From: Bryobacterales bacterium
Lineage (GTDB): Bacteria > Acidobacteriota > Terriglobia > Bryobacterales > Bryobacteraceae
DNA: 64,000 nt
NCBI GenBank assembly: GCA_003166865.1
Contig: PMUP01000071.1
Location: 41,443 to 105,442, forward strand
Direction: 5' to 3'
A program made the position numbers and the translations under genes. The notes beneath the pieces were generated by a model. It saw only the letters and a program-made list of their open reading frames with translations, had not been told where the DNA came from and ran no database searches. Shown piece by piece: positions 9,031-17,433 of the stretch (position 1 is the first letter of the stretch; each line of letters opens with the position of its first letter).

Positions 9031-9672
9031 ATGGATATAGTCGGAGACAGAAAGTTCGTAGAGGTACCGGGCGAGAAGACTCACGAACTGCCCCCGCTCT
9101 TGGTTCGCACCACCCCCAACGTCAGACGGCTGGATCGCGTGGTTGACATGGCCAATAACCTGATCGACGCCGAAGACATGATCGCCGCGCCCGCTTTCGA
9201 TGGACCGGCTGCCGGTTTCGAAGTGGATCGCCGCAAGATGGATTTGGCCATCAACTTGACGGATCAGTATTTGCGATTCGTCACGCAATGGCAGTGGGGC
9301 GATAGCATTCTCGAATGGATCCGTCAGTGCGAGATGACTTTCGGCATGCGTCTGGAGCTTCGCAACCTGCTCCGGCCCGACGTCTGGCCACACGCCGGAC
9401 GCTCCAGTTTCGTGATGCTGCTGGAGGACAAGGCGGTCCCGAGCGCTGGGAGCACAGAAAAACGCGTCGAGTTCGAGAAGGCAGTCGGGATGCGGCTCAC
9501 GTTTCGCCAGCCACCACCGATTTCCTGCTTCTCCAACCAGTTTCTGTTTTATCTGAACTCGAGCGTCGCCACCACGGCGTTTGAGACCTGGGCGCACATG
9601 AGTCCCGCGCCGCTCTCCTGCCTGCCGCCGGAGCGCTTCACTTTCGACATCATCGACATGTCGCTAAGCTGA
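9031..9672 (+). CDS. Uncharacterised 213-residue protein
   Basis: I do not recognise a family. ATG 9031 follows AAGGAGA at 9012-9018, a slightly long spacing; the track's TTG at 9004 lies before that site and is unlikely. The product is soluble-looking, with no signal peptide or membrane helix, and has aromatic-rich helices in the middle (DQYLRFVTQWQWGDSILEWI). The opposite-strand ORF 8977..9597 has poorer composition, so the plus strand is preferred. It is transcribed divergently from priA and is convergent with rmuC. Confidence 0.65.
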   Translation: MDIVGDRKFVEVPGEKTHELPPLLVRTTPNVRRLDRVVDMANNLIDAEDMIAAPAFDGPAAGFEVDRRKMDLAINLTDQYLRFVTQWQWGDSILEWIRQCEMTFGMRLELRNLLRPDVWPHAGRSSFVMLLEDKAVPSAGSTEKRVEFEKAVGMRLTFRQPPPISCFSNQFLFYLNSSVATTAFETWAHMSPAPLSCLPPERFTFDIIDMSLS

Positions 9673-9697
9673 CGCGCCGCTCCCTCACGGTCACGGT

Positions 9698-10903
9698 TCA
9701 GAATCCGCTCACCGCGCGCGGACGCCGCGCCAGCAAGTCAATCTGTTCCGGAGCTTCTGGTTCTTCGCCGCTGGCCACGCCCAATTCGCGCATCTTGCGC
9801 AGCGCGGGTACCAGGCGCTGGTCCCACGATCCCACGGACCGGTTGTACGCCTCCACGGTTTTCTCCAAAAACCGGCCCGTTTCGGAGTAGTGCTCCTGCA
9901 CCAGTTGCACGCGATCGTACATCTCCGAAGCTACGCGCCGGATCTCCTCGGCGTTCTCGGCGAGCTGCTCCTGATTCCATCCGTACGCGATGCCCTTCAG
10001 CACCGAGATGAGCGTCACCGGCGTGGCGATCACAACCTTGCGCGCCAGCGCTTCCTCGATCAAATCGGGGCGGCATTCCAGCGCCGCGCTGAAGAAATGG
10101 TCGCCGGGGAGGAACAGCACCACCAACTCCGGCGCCGGCTGAAATTGATTCCAATATTGTTTGCTCGCGAGCTGCCGGACGTGCTCGGCAACTTGCTGGC
10201 CGTGACGCTGGAGTGCGGCCTTCCGCGATGTTTCATCTGGTGCGCTGACGGCGTCGAGGTACGCGGTGAGTGGAACCTTGGCGTCTACGACTATTGAGCG
10301 GCCACCGGGCAATCGAACGATCATGTCCGGGCGGATACGTACGCCGTCGCCCTCGCGCGTTTCCTGCTCCTGAAAGTCGCAATTGGGAACCATGCCAGCG
10401 AGCTCGGCCACGCGACGCAGCGTCACCTCACCCCAGCGTCCACGAATGTGCGGCGAGCGCAGAGCGGTGGAGAGCGTGGCGGTTTCGCGTGCCAGCATTT
10501 GCACCTGTTCGCCCAGACTGCCGAAGGCCTTCTCGCGAGCTCGCTCCAGTTCTCGGACCTGTGTCTCCAAGCGGCCGAGCGAATCGGCGAGCGGCTGGAC
10601 CATGCCTCCTATGGCGTCTTCAATCGCGCTTTGTTTTTGCGCCAGGTCGCCCGACATTTCTACACGCGTGGTTTCGAGTGTGCTTCGAGCAGCATCTAGG
10701 AACGCGCCTTGGTTGGAACGCAGCGCGGCGTCGGCCAGCGCTTGAAAGGTGTCGGTCAGTTTCGTGACACCCGCTTCAGCAAAGTGCCGAGCGGCTTCGA
10801 GACGCGCCACACGCGCCCGCATCCAAAGACCGGCAATCAGGGCGCCAGCAAGCAAACCGGCGATGAAAGTAAACCAAGGGATCACGCCACCAGGATAGAT
10901 CAT
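9698..10903 (-). CDS. rmuC: RmuC-family DNA recombination protein
   Basis: RmuC proteins carry a PD-(D/E)XK-like nuclease fold and limit inversions at repeats. The 401-residue product starts at ATG 10903 (MIYPGGVIPW) with one N-terminal membrane helix, then a coiled coil of about 120 residues. The conserved catalytic block follows: HIRGRWGEVTLRRVAELAGM, RIRPDMIVRLPGG, VVDAKVPLTAYLDA and the late ATPVTLISVLKGIAYGW. The track extends the frame upstream into the prepilin peptidase region; that extension is not family-like. About 37 bases separate it from the upstream gene on the same strand. Confidence 0.92.
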   Translation of the reverse strand: MIYPGGVIPWFTFIAGLLAGALIAGLWMRARVARLEAARHFAEAGVTKLTDTFQALADAALRSNQGAFLDAARSTLETTRVEMSGDLAQKQSAIEDAIGGMVQPLADSLGRLETQVRELERAREKAFGSLGEQVQMLARETATLSTALRSPHIRGRWGEVTLRRVAELAGMVPNCDFQEQETREGDGVRIRPDMIVRLPGGRSIVVDAKVPLTAYLDAVSAPDETSRKAALQRHGQQVAEHVRQLASKQYWNQFQPAPELVVLFLPGDHFFSAALECRPDLIEEALARKVVIATPVTLISVLKGIAYGWNQEQLAENAEEIRRVASEMYDRVQLVQEHYSETGRFLEKTVEAYNRSVGSWDQRLVPALRKMRELGVASGEEPEAPEQIDLLARRPRAVSGF

Positions 10904-10940
10904 TTTGATGGAGAAATGTTTGGAAGCGAACGGCAGGAAG

Positions 10941-11759
10941 CTACGCGCCCAGCCGGCTATACCAGTTGAAAACCACTTCCCCGAAGAAGCCGACGCCCAG
11001 GGCAGCCACGCCAAGAAATGTGCCGAAGGGCAACTCATAAGTCGAGGCATCCTTGCCGGTGAACCAGATGTAGGCCAGTCCGACGATTGCGCCCAACAGC
11101 GATCCGGCGATCAGCGTGAGCAGCGCTCCCTGCACGCCCAGGAAAGCGCCGACCATAGCGATCATTTTGACGTCGCCCAATCCCAATCCTTCGCGATGCC
11201 GGAGCTTTTGATAGAGCGCGCCCACGCCCCACAGCGCTCCGGCGCAAAACGCCGCGGCGAACAGCGCATCCGCCACCGAGAGCAGGCGTTCGTTCTTGGG
11301 AGACATGAGCATCAGCCGCAGAATCCCGCTCTTCAAAGGCACCAGCGCGGCGAAGATCACACCGAGCGCCGTGCCGCCGAGGGTGAACTCGTCGGGCAAG
11401 ATGCGCTCTTCCAGATCCGAAAACACCAGCGCGATCAAGATGGCGCCGAACACGCAATATTTGAGCGCCGCGAGCGTGAGCCCGAGGTACCGCACGGACC
11501 AAAAAAACGCGGCGGCGGTGAGCAGTTCCACGATCGGATAACGCGCTGAGATGCGATGCCCGCAGCGGCGGCAGCGCCCCGCCAGCACCATATAGCTGAT
11601 GACCGGAATGTTGTCGAACCAGGCAATCATCTGATTGCATTGCGGGCAAAATGAGCGCGGCTTCACCACCGAAAGATCGCGCGGCATGCGGTAAATGCAG
11701 ACGTTGAGAAAGCTGCCGATGAGCAAACCGGCGAGCGCGGCCAGCAGGGCTTCCATCAT
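10941..11759 (-). CDS. pilD: Type IV prepilin peptidase (A24 family)
   Basis: This inner-membrane aspartic protease cleaves, and often N-methylates, type IV pilin and pseudopilin leaders. The 272-residue product has the N-terminal domain with the zinc tetracysteine CPQC and CRRC, several membrane helices, and the two catalytic aspartate motifs FSDLEERILPDE and GLGDVKM. ATG 11759 overlaps the glycosyltransferase stop (ATGA), which implies translational coupling. The longer track ORF is a shadow of that gene. It may process the TadE/TadG-type pseudopilins at 19-26 kb, but the Tad system usually has its own peptidase (TadV/CpaA), so this is only a possibility. Confidence 0.93.
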   Translation of the reverse strand: MMEALLAALAGLLIGSFLNVCIYRMPRDLSVVKPRSFCPQCNQMIAWFDNIPVISYMVLAGRCRRCGHRISARYPIVELLTAAAFFWSVRYLGLTLAALKYCVFGAILIALVFSDLEERILPDEFTLGGTALGVIFAALVPLKSGILRLMLMSPKNERLLSVADALFAAAFCAGALWGVGALYQKLRHREGLGLGDVKMIAMVGAFLGVQGALLTLIAGSLLGAIVGLAYIWFTGKDASTYELPFGTFLGVAALGVGFFGEVVFNWYSRLGA

Positions 11760-12502
11760 CTCCGTGGGCTCATGTTCTTGGCTTTGGCGTACTTTAAGAA
11801 ATTGTACAGTGCCGCCATGTGGGCGATGGCGAGACCCTCGGCGCCGTCGAGAAACCCGCGTTGCACAACGTACGTTTTGAAGAACGTCCAGGGAGGGTCC
11901 AGGGCGAGCTGTGTCCAACCAACCGGGGTCTTCTGCTCGACCAGTTGCTCGGCCGCCAGCGTGGTGTAACGATCCATGGTCTTCAAATGCTCCGACAGCG
12001 AGTTGCAGGTGAAGTGCAGAAGGTTGGATTTGAGATGCCCGACGTTGCCCTCGACGGCCACGGATTCGTGGACGTAGTTGCCCACCCACTTTGCGCGCCG
12101 CCGGTCGAATAGGCGGATCTTGCGATCGGGATACCAGCCCGAGTGCAGAATCCAGCGGCCCAAATACTGCGCCAGACGCGGCATCGTGTAGGCGTCAACC
12201 TCCGGACCGTTTTTCTTGATCTGCCAGATCTCGCCTTCCAGCGCCTCGCTCAAGGCCTCGTCGGCGTCGAGTGAAAGCACCCAATCGTGCTCGCACTGGC
12301 CGGAGGCGTAATTCTTCTGTTCGGCGTAGCCGCGCCAGTTGCTGTCGATCACGCGCGCGCCCAGCTTGGTGGCCAACTCCACCGTCCGGTCCGTTGATCC
12401 GCTGTCGACTACCACCACTTCGTCGCAGCACCGCAGGCTTTCCAGCGCCCGCGGGATGTTGCGCTCTTCATTGTAGGTGATGATCGCGGCCGAGATCTTC
12501 AT
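11756..12502 (-). CDS. Family 2 glycosyltransferase, WaaE/KdtX-like
   Basis: A GT-A fold sugar transferase of 248 residues, probably acting on lipopolysaccharide core or another surface glycan on the cytoplasmic side. The start MKISAAIITYNEERNI is typical of WaaE-type enzymes. It is followed by VVVDSGSTDRT (nucleotide binding), SLDADE (metal-binding DxD-like) and LHSGWYPDRKIRLFDRR, a signature region of the WaaE group. ATG 12502 is chosen because everything upstream in the track ORF is the antisense of the HigBA promoter region. It forms an overlapping pair with the prepilin peptidase. Confidence 0.88.
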   Translation of the reverse strand: MKISAAIITYNEERNIPRALESLRCCDEVVVVDSGSTDRTVELATKLGARVIDSNWRGYAEQKNYASGQCEHDWVLSLDADEALSEALEGEIWQIKKNGPEVDAYTMPRLAQYLGRWILHSGWYPDRKIRLFDRRRAKWVGNYVHESVAVEGNVGHLKSNLLHFTCNSLSEHLKTMDRYTTLAAEQLVEQKTPVGWTQLALDPPWTFFKTYVVQRGFLDGAEGLAIAHMAALYNFLKYAKAKNMSPRR

Positions 12503-12611
12503 TCCCAAGGCAGTCCGGAGGACTGATGATAGTGTAGCGTGGGATCGCGAAAGGACGATGACGAAGGAGGCCGAGTGTGGCTCAGGACCGCAACCAGGCA
12601 CGCGCGTCGCG

Positions 12612-12639
12612 TTGACGACCATACATATATACGTATAAT
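12612..12639 (+). promoter_or_regulatory. Promoter and palindromic operator of the HigBA locus
   Basis: TTGACG at 12612-12617 and a perfect TATAAT at 12634-12639 are separated by 16 bases, a strong housekeeping-type promoter. The perfect palindrome TATACGTATA (12628-12637) overlaps the -10 box, a natural site for autorepression by the HigA antitoxin. The toxin GTG begins only six bases after the -10 box, so the transcript would be nearly or fully leaderless. Confidence 0.65.
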
Positions 12640-12645
12640 GGTATC

Positions 12646-12935
12646 GTGGCTGGCGAGCAGCTGAAGCCGGTCCGTTGCGTTGGATCATCCCAGAAGGATC
12701 TCCGGTCGTTTCCGGAAGCGGTTAGGCGTGGGGTCGGCCATGCTCTCTATGCGGCACAGAAGGGCGAAACTGACCCAGATGCGAAGCCGCTCAAAGGCTT
12801 TCGAGGGAGCAGTGTGATGGCTTCCAGAAGAAATCCAAGTCCGGCATCGCCACGCCGAAGAACGGCATTGATCTAATCAAACAGCGGCTTAGCGTCGCCG
12901 AACATGACCATAGAGGAAGCAGAACTGAGAATTAA
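12646..12935 (+). pseudogene. HigB-type toxin, internally deleted and frameshifted
   Basis: The first 58 codons encode a normal HigB/Gp49-like (RelE superfamily) N-terminus: RCVGSSQKDLRSFPEAVRRG and DPDAKPLKGF. The continuation EIVEDxDG...YVLHA, expected after the KGF motif, is absent. Instead, in a different frame from 12822, a perfect C-terminus appears: FQKKSKSGIATPKNGIDLIK, ending at TAA 12935. About 25-30 residues are therefore missing and the two ends are out of frame. The remnant cannot encode a folded mRNA interferase. Its 3' end overlaps the antitoxin start, as in intact loci. Confidence 0.85.
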
Positions 12936-13278
12936 AACTAAGCTCCCTAGGTCCTCCCGCTCCTCCAAGCGCGTAATGGAAGCCAGTGGCAATGTGTTCG
13001 CCGATCTCGGACTGCCCAACGCCGATCAGGAACTGCTGAAGGCCCGGTTAACGCTGCAGATCTATCGAATCGTCAAACAACGTGGCTTAACTCAAACTCA
13101 GGCCGCCAAAGCGCTGGGCGTAAAGCAGCCGCACGTGTCTTTGCTCATGCGCAATCGGGCCGGAACATTCTCGATTGGCCGCCTGATCGATTTCTTGACG
13201 GCCCTCGGTCAGGACGTCGAAATCACCGTGCGCCCTACGCGCAAGGAGCACGGGGAAATGTCGGTTGCGTTGTTCTGA
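12904..13278 (+). CDS. HigA-type antitoxin, XRE helix-turn-helix
   Basis: A 124-residue antitoxin-like regulator. The N-terminal region (residues 1-50) resembles the toxin-binding part of this COG5606-type family (GNVFADLGLPNADQELLKA). Residues 60-110 form a helix-turn-helix (LTQTQAAKALGVKQPHVS), and the closing LTALGQDVEITV is typical. The frame is intact although its toxin is broken, so it survives as an orphan autoregulator or as protection against related toxins. The shared promoter and operator lie upstream of the toxin remnant. Confidence 0.88.
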   Translation: MTIEEAELRIKTKLPRSSRSSKRVMEASGNVFADLGLPNADQELLKARLTLQIYRIVKQRGLTQTQAAKALGVKQPHVSLLMRNRAGTFSIGRLIDFLTALGQDVEITVRPTRKEHGEMSVALF

Positions 13279-13286
13279 CTTTCCAT

Positions 13287-13339
13287 TTGACAACCGGCTC
13301 CCCAGTGTGTAATTATTCACTTAGGTGAATAAACATTCA
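13287..13339 (+). promoter_or_regulatory. argF promoter with tandem ARG-box operators
   Basis: A consensus -35 TTGACA (13287-13292) is followed, after 18 bases, by AATTAT (13311-13316) as a plausible -10. Two ARG-box-like sites lie here: TGTGTAATTATTCA (13306-13319), covering the -10, and TGAATAAACATTCA (13326-13339), a perfect match to the enterobacterial core TGAATwwwwATTCA. As 18-bp boxes they are two bases apart, close to the 2-3 bp spacing of known tandem ARG boxes. The arginine repressor encoded at the end of this operon is the obvious ligand. Confidence 0.75.
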
Positions 13340-13368
13340 ATCCCGAGAGAGAAAGGAGCCTGACGACC

Positions 13369-14343
13369 ATGCCGTCGGTTGGATCTTCGCTCAAGCCGGT
13401 CAAGAGAATGCCAGCGCCCAAGACGCTCCCCAGGATCGCCGCGACCGATTTCATCCGCGACCTCGATATCTCTCAGGATGAATTACTTGCACTGTTGGAC
13501 CTTACCCATCAATTGAAGGCGAACCCCGGCCGTTTCGCGACGGCTCTGGCGGGCCGATACATCACGCTCCTGTTCGAGAAGCCCTCCCTCCGTACCCGAT
13601 TCACGTTCGAACTGGCCATCAAGCAGCTCGGCGGCGATGCCGTGCTCGCCGTCGGCCCTATCGCCGATCGCGAGCCCTTGAAGGACGTCGCCCGCAACTT
13701 CGACCGCTGGACCAACGCGATTGTGGCTCGCACGTTTTCGCAACAGACCATCGACGATTTAGCGCACTGGTCGAGCGTGCCTGTGATCAACGCGCTGAGC
13801 GACCGCTTCCATCCTTGCCAGGCGCTGGCGGATGTCTTCACGCTGCAGGAACGGTTCGGCGACGTGCGCGGCCTGAAGCTGGCCTTCGTAGGCGATGGAA
13901 ATAACGTGGCGCACTCGCTGATGCTCGCGTCGCTGCGGCTCGGAATGAGTTTCTCGCTCGCGACTCCCGTTGGATATGAGCCGGACGCCGAGATCGTCGC
14001 GCAGGCTGAGGCTTTGGCTGCTGTCGCCGGCGGGCAACTTGTAATCACCAACAATGCGCGCGAGGCCGTTGACGGTGCGCAGGCGGTCTACACGGATGTA
14101 TGGGCCAGCATGGGCCAAGAGCACGAGAAGGAAAAGCGCCTAGCTGATTTCGCTCCCTACCAAGTGAACGCGGGGTTGTTCCAGCACGCTGCGCCCGAAG
14201 CCATCTTCTTACATTGTCTGCCGGCCAAACGCGGCGAGGAGGTGCATGACGACGTCATCGAATCCTCGCAATCGGCCGTCTTCGATCAGGCGGAAAACCG
14301 CTTGCACGTACAGAAGGCGCTCCTGTTGATGCTGCTTGGCTAA
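13369..14343 (+). CDS. argF: Ornithine carbamoyltransferase
   Basis: Converts ornithine and carbamoyl phosphate to citrulline, step six of arginine synthesis. The carbamoyl-phosphate loop reads FEKPSLRTR, a known variant of the usual SSTRTR form. DRFHPCQALAD, VYTDVWASMGQE (ornithine side) and the catalytic HCLPAKRGEEV are all present. At 324 residues it is normal, apart from an N-terminal extension of about 20 residues before the conserved start. ATG 13369 has AAGGAG ten bases upstream. It is the first gene of argF-argG-argH-argR. Confidence 0.95.
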   Translation: MPSVGSSLKPVKRMPAPKTLPRIAATDFIRDLDISQDELLALLDLTHQLKANPGRFATALAGRYITLLFEKPSLRTRFTFELAIKQLGGDAVLAVGPIADREPLKDVARNFDRWTNAIVARTFSQQTIDDLAHWSSVPVINALSDRFHPCQALADVFTLQERFGDVRGLKLAFVGDGNNVAHSLMLASLRLGMSFSLATPVGYEPDAEIVAQAEALAAVAGGQLVITNNAREAVDGAQAVYTDVWASMGQEHEKEKRLADFAPYQVNAGLFQHAAPEAIFLHCLPAKRGEEVHDDVIESSQSAVFDQAENRLHVQKALLLMLLG

Positions 14344-14365
14344 TCCCGAATCCCCCCAATCCCCA

Positions 14366-15586
14366 ATGACCAAGCCCAAGCCCAAAAAGGTGGCCCTGGC
14401 CTACTCTGGCGGCCTCGATACATCCATCATCATTCCCTGGCTGAAGGAAAACTATCAGTGCGAAGTGGTAGCGGTGTGCGGCGATATCGGCCAAGGGGAT
14501 GACGAGCTAAAGGGCCTCGAAGAGAAGGCGCTGAAGACGGGTGCGTCGGAAGTCCACGTGGCCGACATGCGCGAGGAGTTCGTCACTGAATATTTGTGGC
14601 GCATGGTGCGCGCGGGTGGTATCTACGAGCACAAGTATTTGCTAGGCACTTCTATTGCTCGACCCCTGCTAGCCAAACGCCAAGTGGAGGTCGCGCTCGC
14701 AACCGGATGCGACGGGTTGGCGCACGGCTGCACGGGGAAGGGAAACGACCAGGTCCGGTTTGAGCTGACCTACAAGGCGCTCGCGCCGCAGCTCACCGTG
14801 ATTGCTCCGTGGCGCGAATGGGATATCGTGTCGCGCGAGGACGCCATCGAGTACGCGGCCAAGCACAACGTGCCGATCTCGCAGACCACCACGAAAATCT
14901 ACAGCCGCGATCGCAACATTTGGCACATTTCGCACGAAGGCGGAGCGCTCGAAGACCCGGCCAACGCGGCGCCCGACGATATCTGGATGCTGACGCGCAG
15001 TCCCAAGGACGCGCCCGACAAACCAGTGGAGGTGACCATCGGTTTCGAGAAAGGCCGGCCGGTGTCGCTAAACGGAAAGCGCGGATCGGCGGTAAGTCTG
15101 CTCGAGGCGCTGAACAAAATCGGCGGTGAGCACGGCATCGGCCGCGTCGATCTGGTGGAGAACCGGTTCGTCGGCATGAAGTCGCGCGGATGCTATGAGA
15201 CGCCCGGCGGCACGCTGATCATGTACGCGCATCGGGAGCTCGAATCGCTCACGCTGGATAAGAACACGCTGCACTACAAGCAGAAGCTGGCGCTCGATTA
15301 CGCGGAGATGGTCTACAACGGCCTGTGGTTCGTGCCGCTTCGCGAAGCGCTGGACGCGTTCTTCGAGGCTACCAGCCAATCGACTACGGGTGAAGTTACG
15401 CTGCGGTTGTACAAAGGCAATATCGAGCCGATCAGCCGCAAGTCGCCATATTCGCTGTATTCGCTCAATATCGCGAGCTTCACCATGGGCGCCGAGTACG
15501 ATCAAAAGGACGCCCAGGGATTCATCAACCTGATTGGCCTGCCGATTCGGGTGCGCGCGCAGGCTGCAGCAGCCAAACATTCTTGA
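14366..15586 (+). CDS. argG: Argininosuccinate synthase
   Basis: Condenses citrulline and aspartate using ATP. The N-terminal PP-loop motif AYSGGLDTS binds ATP. GTSIARPLLAKRQVEVA, HGCTGKGNDQVRFE and the C-terminal multimerisation tail are standard. The product is 406 residues from ATG 14366. The track uses TTG 14336, which overlaps the argF end; neither has an evident ribosome-binding site, so translation may depend on coupling to argF. Second gene of the arginine operon. Confidence 0.95.
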   Translation: MTKPKPKKVALAYSGGLDTSIIIPWLKENYQCEVVAVCGDIGQGDDELKGLEEKALKTGASEVHVADMREEFVTEYLWRMVRAGGIYEHKYLLGTSIARPLLAKRQVEVALATGCDGLAHGCTGKGNDQVRFELTYKALAPQLTVIAPWREWDIVSREDAIEYAAKHNVPISQTTTKIYSRDRNIWHISHEGGALEDPANAAPDDIWMLTRSPKDAPDKPVEVTIGFEKGRPVSLNGKRGSAVSLLEALNKIGGEHGIGRVDLVENRFVGMKSRGCYETPGGTLIMYAHRELESLTLDKNTLHYKQKLALDYAEMVYNGLWFVPLREALDAFFEATSQSTTGEVTLRLYKGNIEPISRKSPYSLYSLNIASFTMGAEYDQKDAQGFINLIGLPIRVRAQAAAAKHS

Positions 15587-15593
15587 GGACGCC

Positions 15594-16985
15594 GTGGCCG
15601 AGATGAAACTGTGGGGCGGCCGATTCGAGTCCGGACCCTCGGAAGTCTTCGAGCGATTCTCGGGCTCGCTGCAATTCGACAAGAAGCTGCTGGACGCCGA
15701 TTGCCGCGGATCGCAGGCGTTCGCCCGAGCCTTGGAACGCGCCGGCATCTTGACTGCGGACGAGCGCGAGCGATTGGTGGCTGCATTCGAGCAGATTCGA
15801 ACCGAGGCACGCGATCCAAAGTATCTGGAAGGCGCAGCGGACGAGGACGTTCACACCTTCGTGATCCGCAAACTGAAAGACCGCGTGGGCGGTCTCGCCG
15901 ACAAAATCCACACCGGGCGCAGCCGCAACGAGCAAGTCTCGCTGGATGTCCGGCTATGGCTGCGAGAGCGGATCGACGTCGATCTTGAGCTGCTTGTAAA
16001 TTTGATGGGCGCGCTGGTCGAGATGGCGCGCAAATATCCGAACGCGATCGTGCCGGGTTATACGCATCTGCGCCGGGCGCAGGCGGTGCCTTGGGCGCAC
16101 TACCTGCTGGCTTATTTTGAAATGTTCGCGCGCGACCACGAACGTCTCAGCCAGGCGCGGGCGCGCGTGGACCTGATGCCGCTGGGCTCGGGCGCGCTGG
16201 CCGGCAGCGGTTTCCCGTTCGACCGCGATGAGATGGCCCGGGACCTCGGCTTCGCCGCGATCACTCGCAACAGCATGGATGTTTCGGGCGACCGCGACTT
16301 CGCTCTCGACTTCCTGTACGCCGCCTCCGTCAGCATGCTGCACTTGAGCCGCTTGGCCGAGGATTGGATTCTGTACTCGAGCGAGGAATTCGGCTGGCTC
16401 GAATTAGGCGACGGCGTTACCAGCGGATCCAGCTTGATGCCGCAAAAGAAGAATCCGGATTCGCTCGAACTGATTCGCGGCAAAAGCGGACGCGTCTTTG
16501 GCGATTTCACGTCGCTGTTCGTCACCATGAAGGGGCTTCCGATGACCTACAATCGCGACATGCAGGAAGACAAGGAGCCCCTGTTCGACGCGGCGGCGCA
16601 GTTGACCTCGGCGCTCGAAATGTCGGCGGCGGTGATCGAAACTACGGAACTACACGCGAGCGCGCCGCTGGAAGCGGCTAAAAAAAGCTGGGTAGTGGCC
16701 ACCGATCTTGCGGAAGCTTTGGCGCGCTCGGGAACGCCGTTTCATCGAGCTCACCAGATTGTTGGCAAACTCGTGCTCGAAAGCATTCAGCAGGGCAAGC
16801 AGCCGCTGGATTGGACCGCCGAACAGCTCACCGCCTTCGCGCCCGAGTTCACCGCCGACATGGCGCGCCTGCTTCAGCCCACCGAAGGCATGAAGACCCG
16901 CGATCTTCCGGGCGGGGCTGGACCCGCCGCGGTCGCTAAGGCACTCGAAGACGCTGAAGCCCGGCTTCGTAACTGGCGGCCATGA
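15594..16985 (+). CDS. argH: Argininosuccinate lyase
   Basis: Cleaves argininosuccinate to arginine and fumarate; member of the fumarase/aspartase superfamily. It begins KLWGGRFESGPSE, carries HTGRSRNEQVSLD, YTHLRRAQAVPWAHY, and the signature loop GSSLMPQKKNPDSLE with the catalytic serine. The GTG at 15594 is selected because GAGGA lies about five bases upstream, inside the argG stop region; ATG 15603 is the alternative. The length (about 463 residues) is normal. Its stop overlaps the argR start by four bases. Confidence 0.95.
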   Translation: MAEMKLWGGRFESGPSEVFERFSGSLQFDKKLLDADCRGSQAFARALERAGILTADERERLVAAFEQIRTEARDPKYLEGAADEDVHTFVIRKLKDRVGGLADKIHTGRSRNEQVSLDVRLWLRERIDVDLELLVNLMGALVEMARKYPNAIVPGYTHLRRAQAVPWAHYLLAYFEMFARDHERLSQARARVDLMPLGSGALAGSGFPFDRDEMARDLGFAAITRNSMDVSGDRDFALDFLYAASVSMLHLSRLAEDWILYSSEEFGWLELGDGVTSGSSLMPQKKNPDSLELIRGKSGRVFGDFTSLFVTMKGLPMTYNRDMQEDKEPLFDAAAQLTSALEMSAAVIETTELHASAPLEAAKKSWVVATDLAEALARSGTPFHRAHQIVGKLVLESIQQGKQPLDWTAEQLTAFAPEFTADMARLLQPTEGMKTRDLPGGAGPAAVAKALEDAEARLRNWRP

Positions 16986-17410
16986 ATAAGGCGTTCCGCC
17001 AAGGGCAGATCCTGAAGGTCATCCGCAACAAACGGATCCTGACGCAGGAGGACCTGGCGCGCGAGCTGAAGCAAAGCTTTGGGCTGGACACAACGCAAGT
17101 TACTCTATCGCGCGATGTGCGCGAACTGGGCTTGCTGAAAACGCCCGAGGGCTATCGCCAGGTGAGCGCCGCCGTTGGGCCGGCTATTGCGATGGTCGTG
17201 GCTGAGTTTCTGCAGGATGTGCGCGCGGCTCAGAATCTGATTGTGCTCCGAACGTCGCCGGGCAACGCCAACGCGCTCGCGGTGGCTCTCGATAAAGCAA
17301 ACTGGCCCGAGATTGTGGGAACCATCGCGGGCGATGACACGGTGCTGATTGTCGCGCCCGATAGCGCCACAGCCGACAAGCTGCGCAAGAAGCTGCTGAG
17401 CTTTGAGTAA
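16982..17410 (+). CDS. argR: Arginine repressor ArgR
   Basis: A hexameric arginine-responsive regulator of 142 residues. The N-terminal winged helix (residues 1-70) contains LTQEDLARELKQSFGL and the recognition part QVTLSRDVRELGLLK. The C-terminal half carries the arginine-binding and trimerisation motif IAGDDTVLIVA. ATG overlaps the argH stop as ATGA, so it is made with the enzymes it controls. Together with the operators at argF this gives a closed negative feedback loop. Confidence 0.95.
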   Translation: MNKAFRQGQILKVIRNKRILTQEDLARELKQSFGLDTTQVTLSRDVRELGLLKTPEGYRQVSAAVGPAIAMVVAEFLQDVRAAQNLIVLRTSPGNANALAVALDKANWPEIVGTIAGDDTVLIVAPDSATADKLRKKLLSFE

Positions 17411-17431
17411 CGCTAGCCTCTACTTAGCGTT
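17409..17431. terminator. Possible bidirectional hairpin between convergent genes
   Basis: AACGCTA and TAGCGTT form a 7-bp stem with a nine-base loop right at the argR stop, facing the convergent membrane-protein gene. A further copy of CTTAGCGTTGA follows. There is no T-tract, so a terminator role is tentative. Confidence 0.25.
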
Positions 17432-17433
17432 GA

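Noticed and set aside
8977-9597. 206-residue minus-strand ORF
   Set aside because: Composition is shadow-like and no ribosome-binding site was seen; the plus-strand gene over the same bases has AAGGAGA and better protein character.
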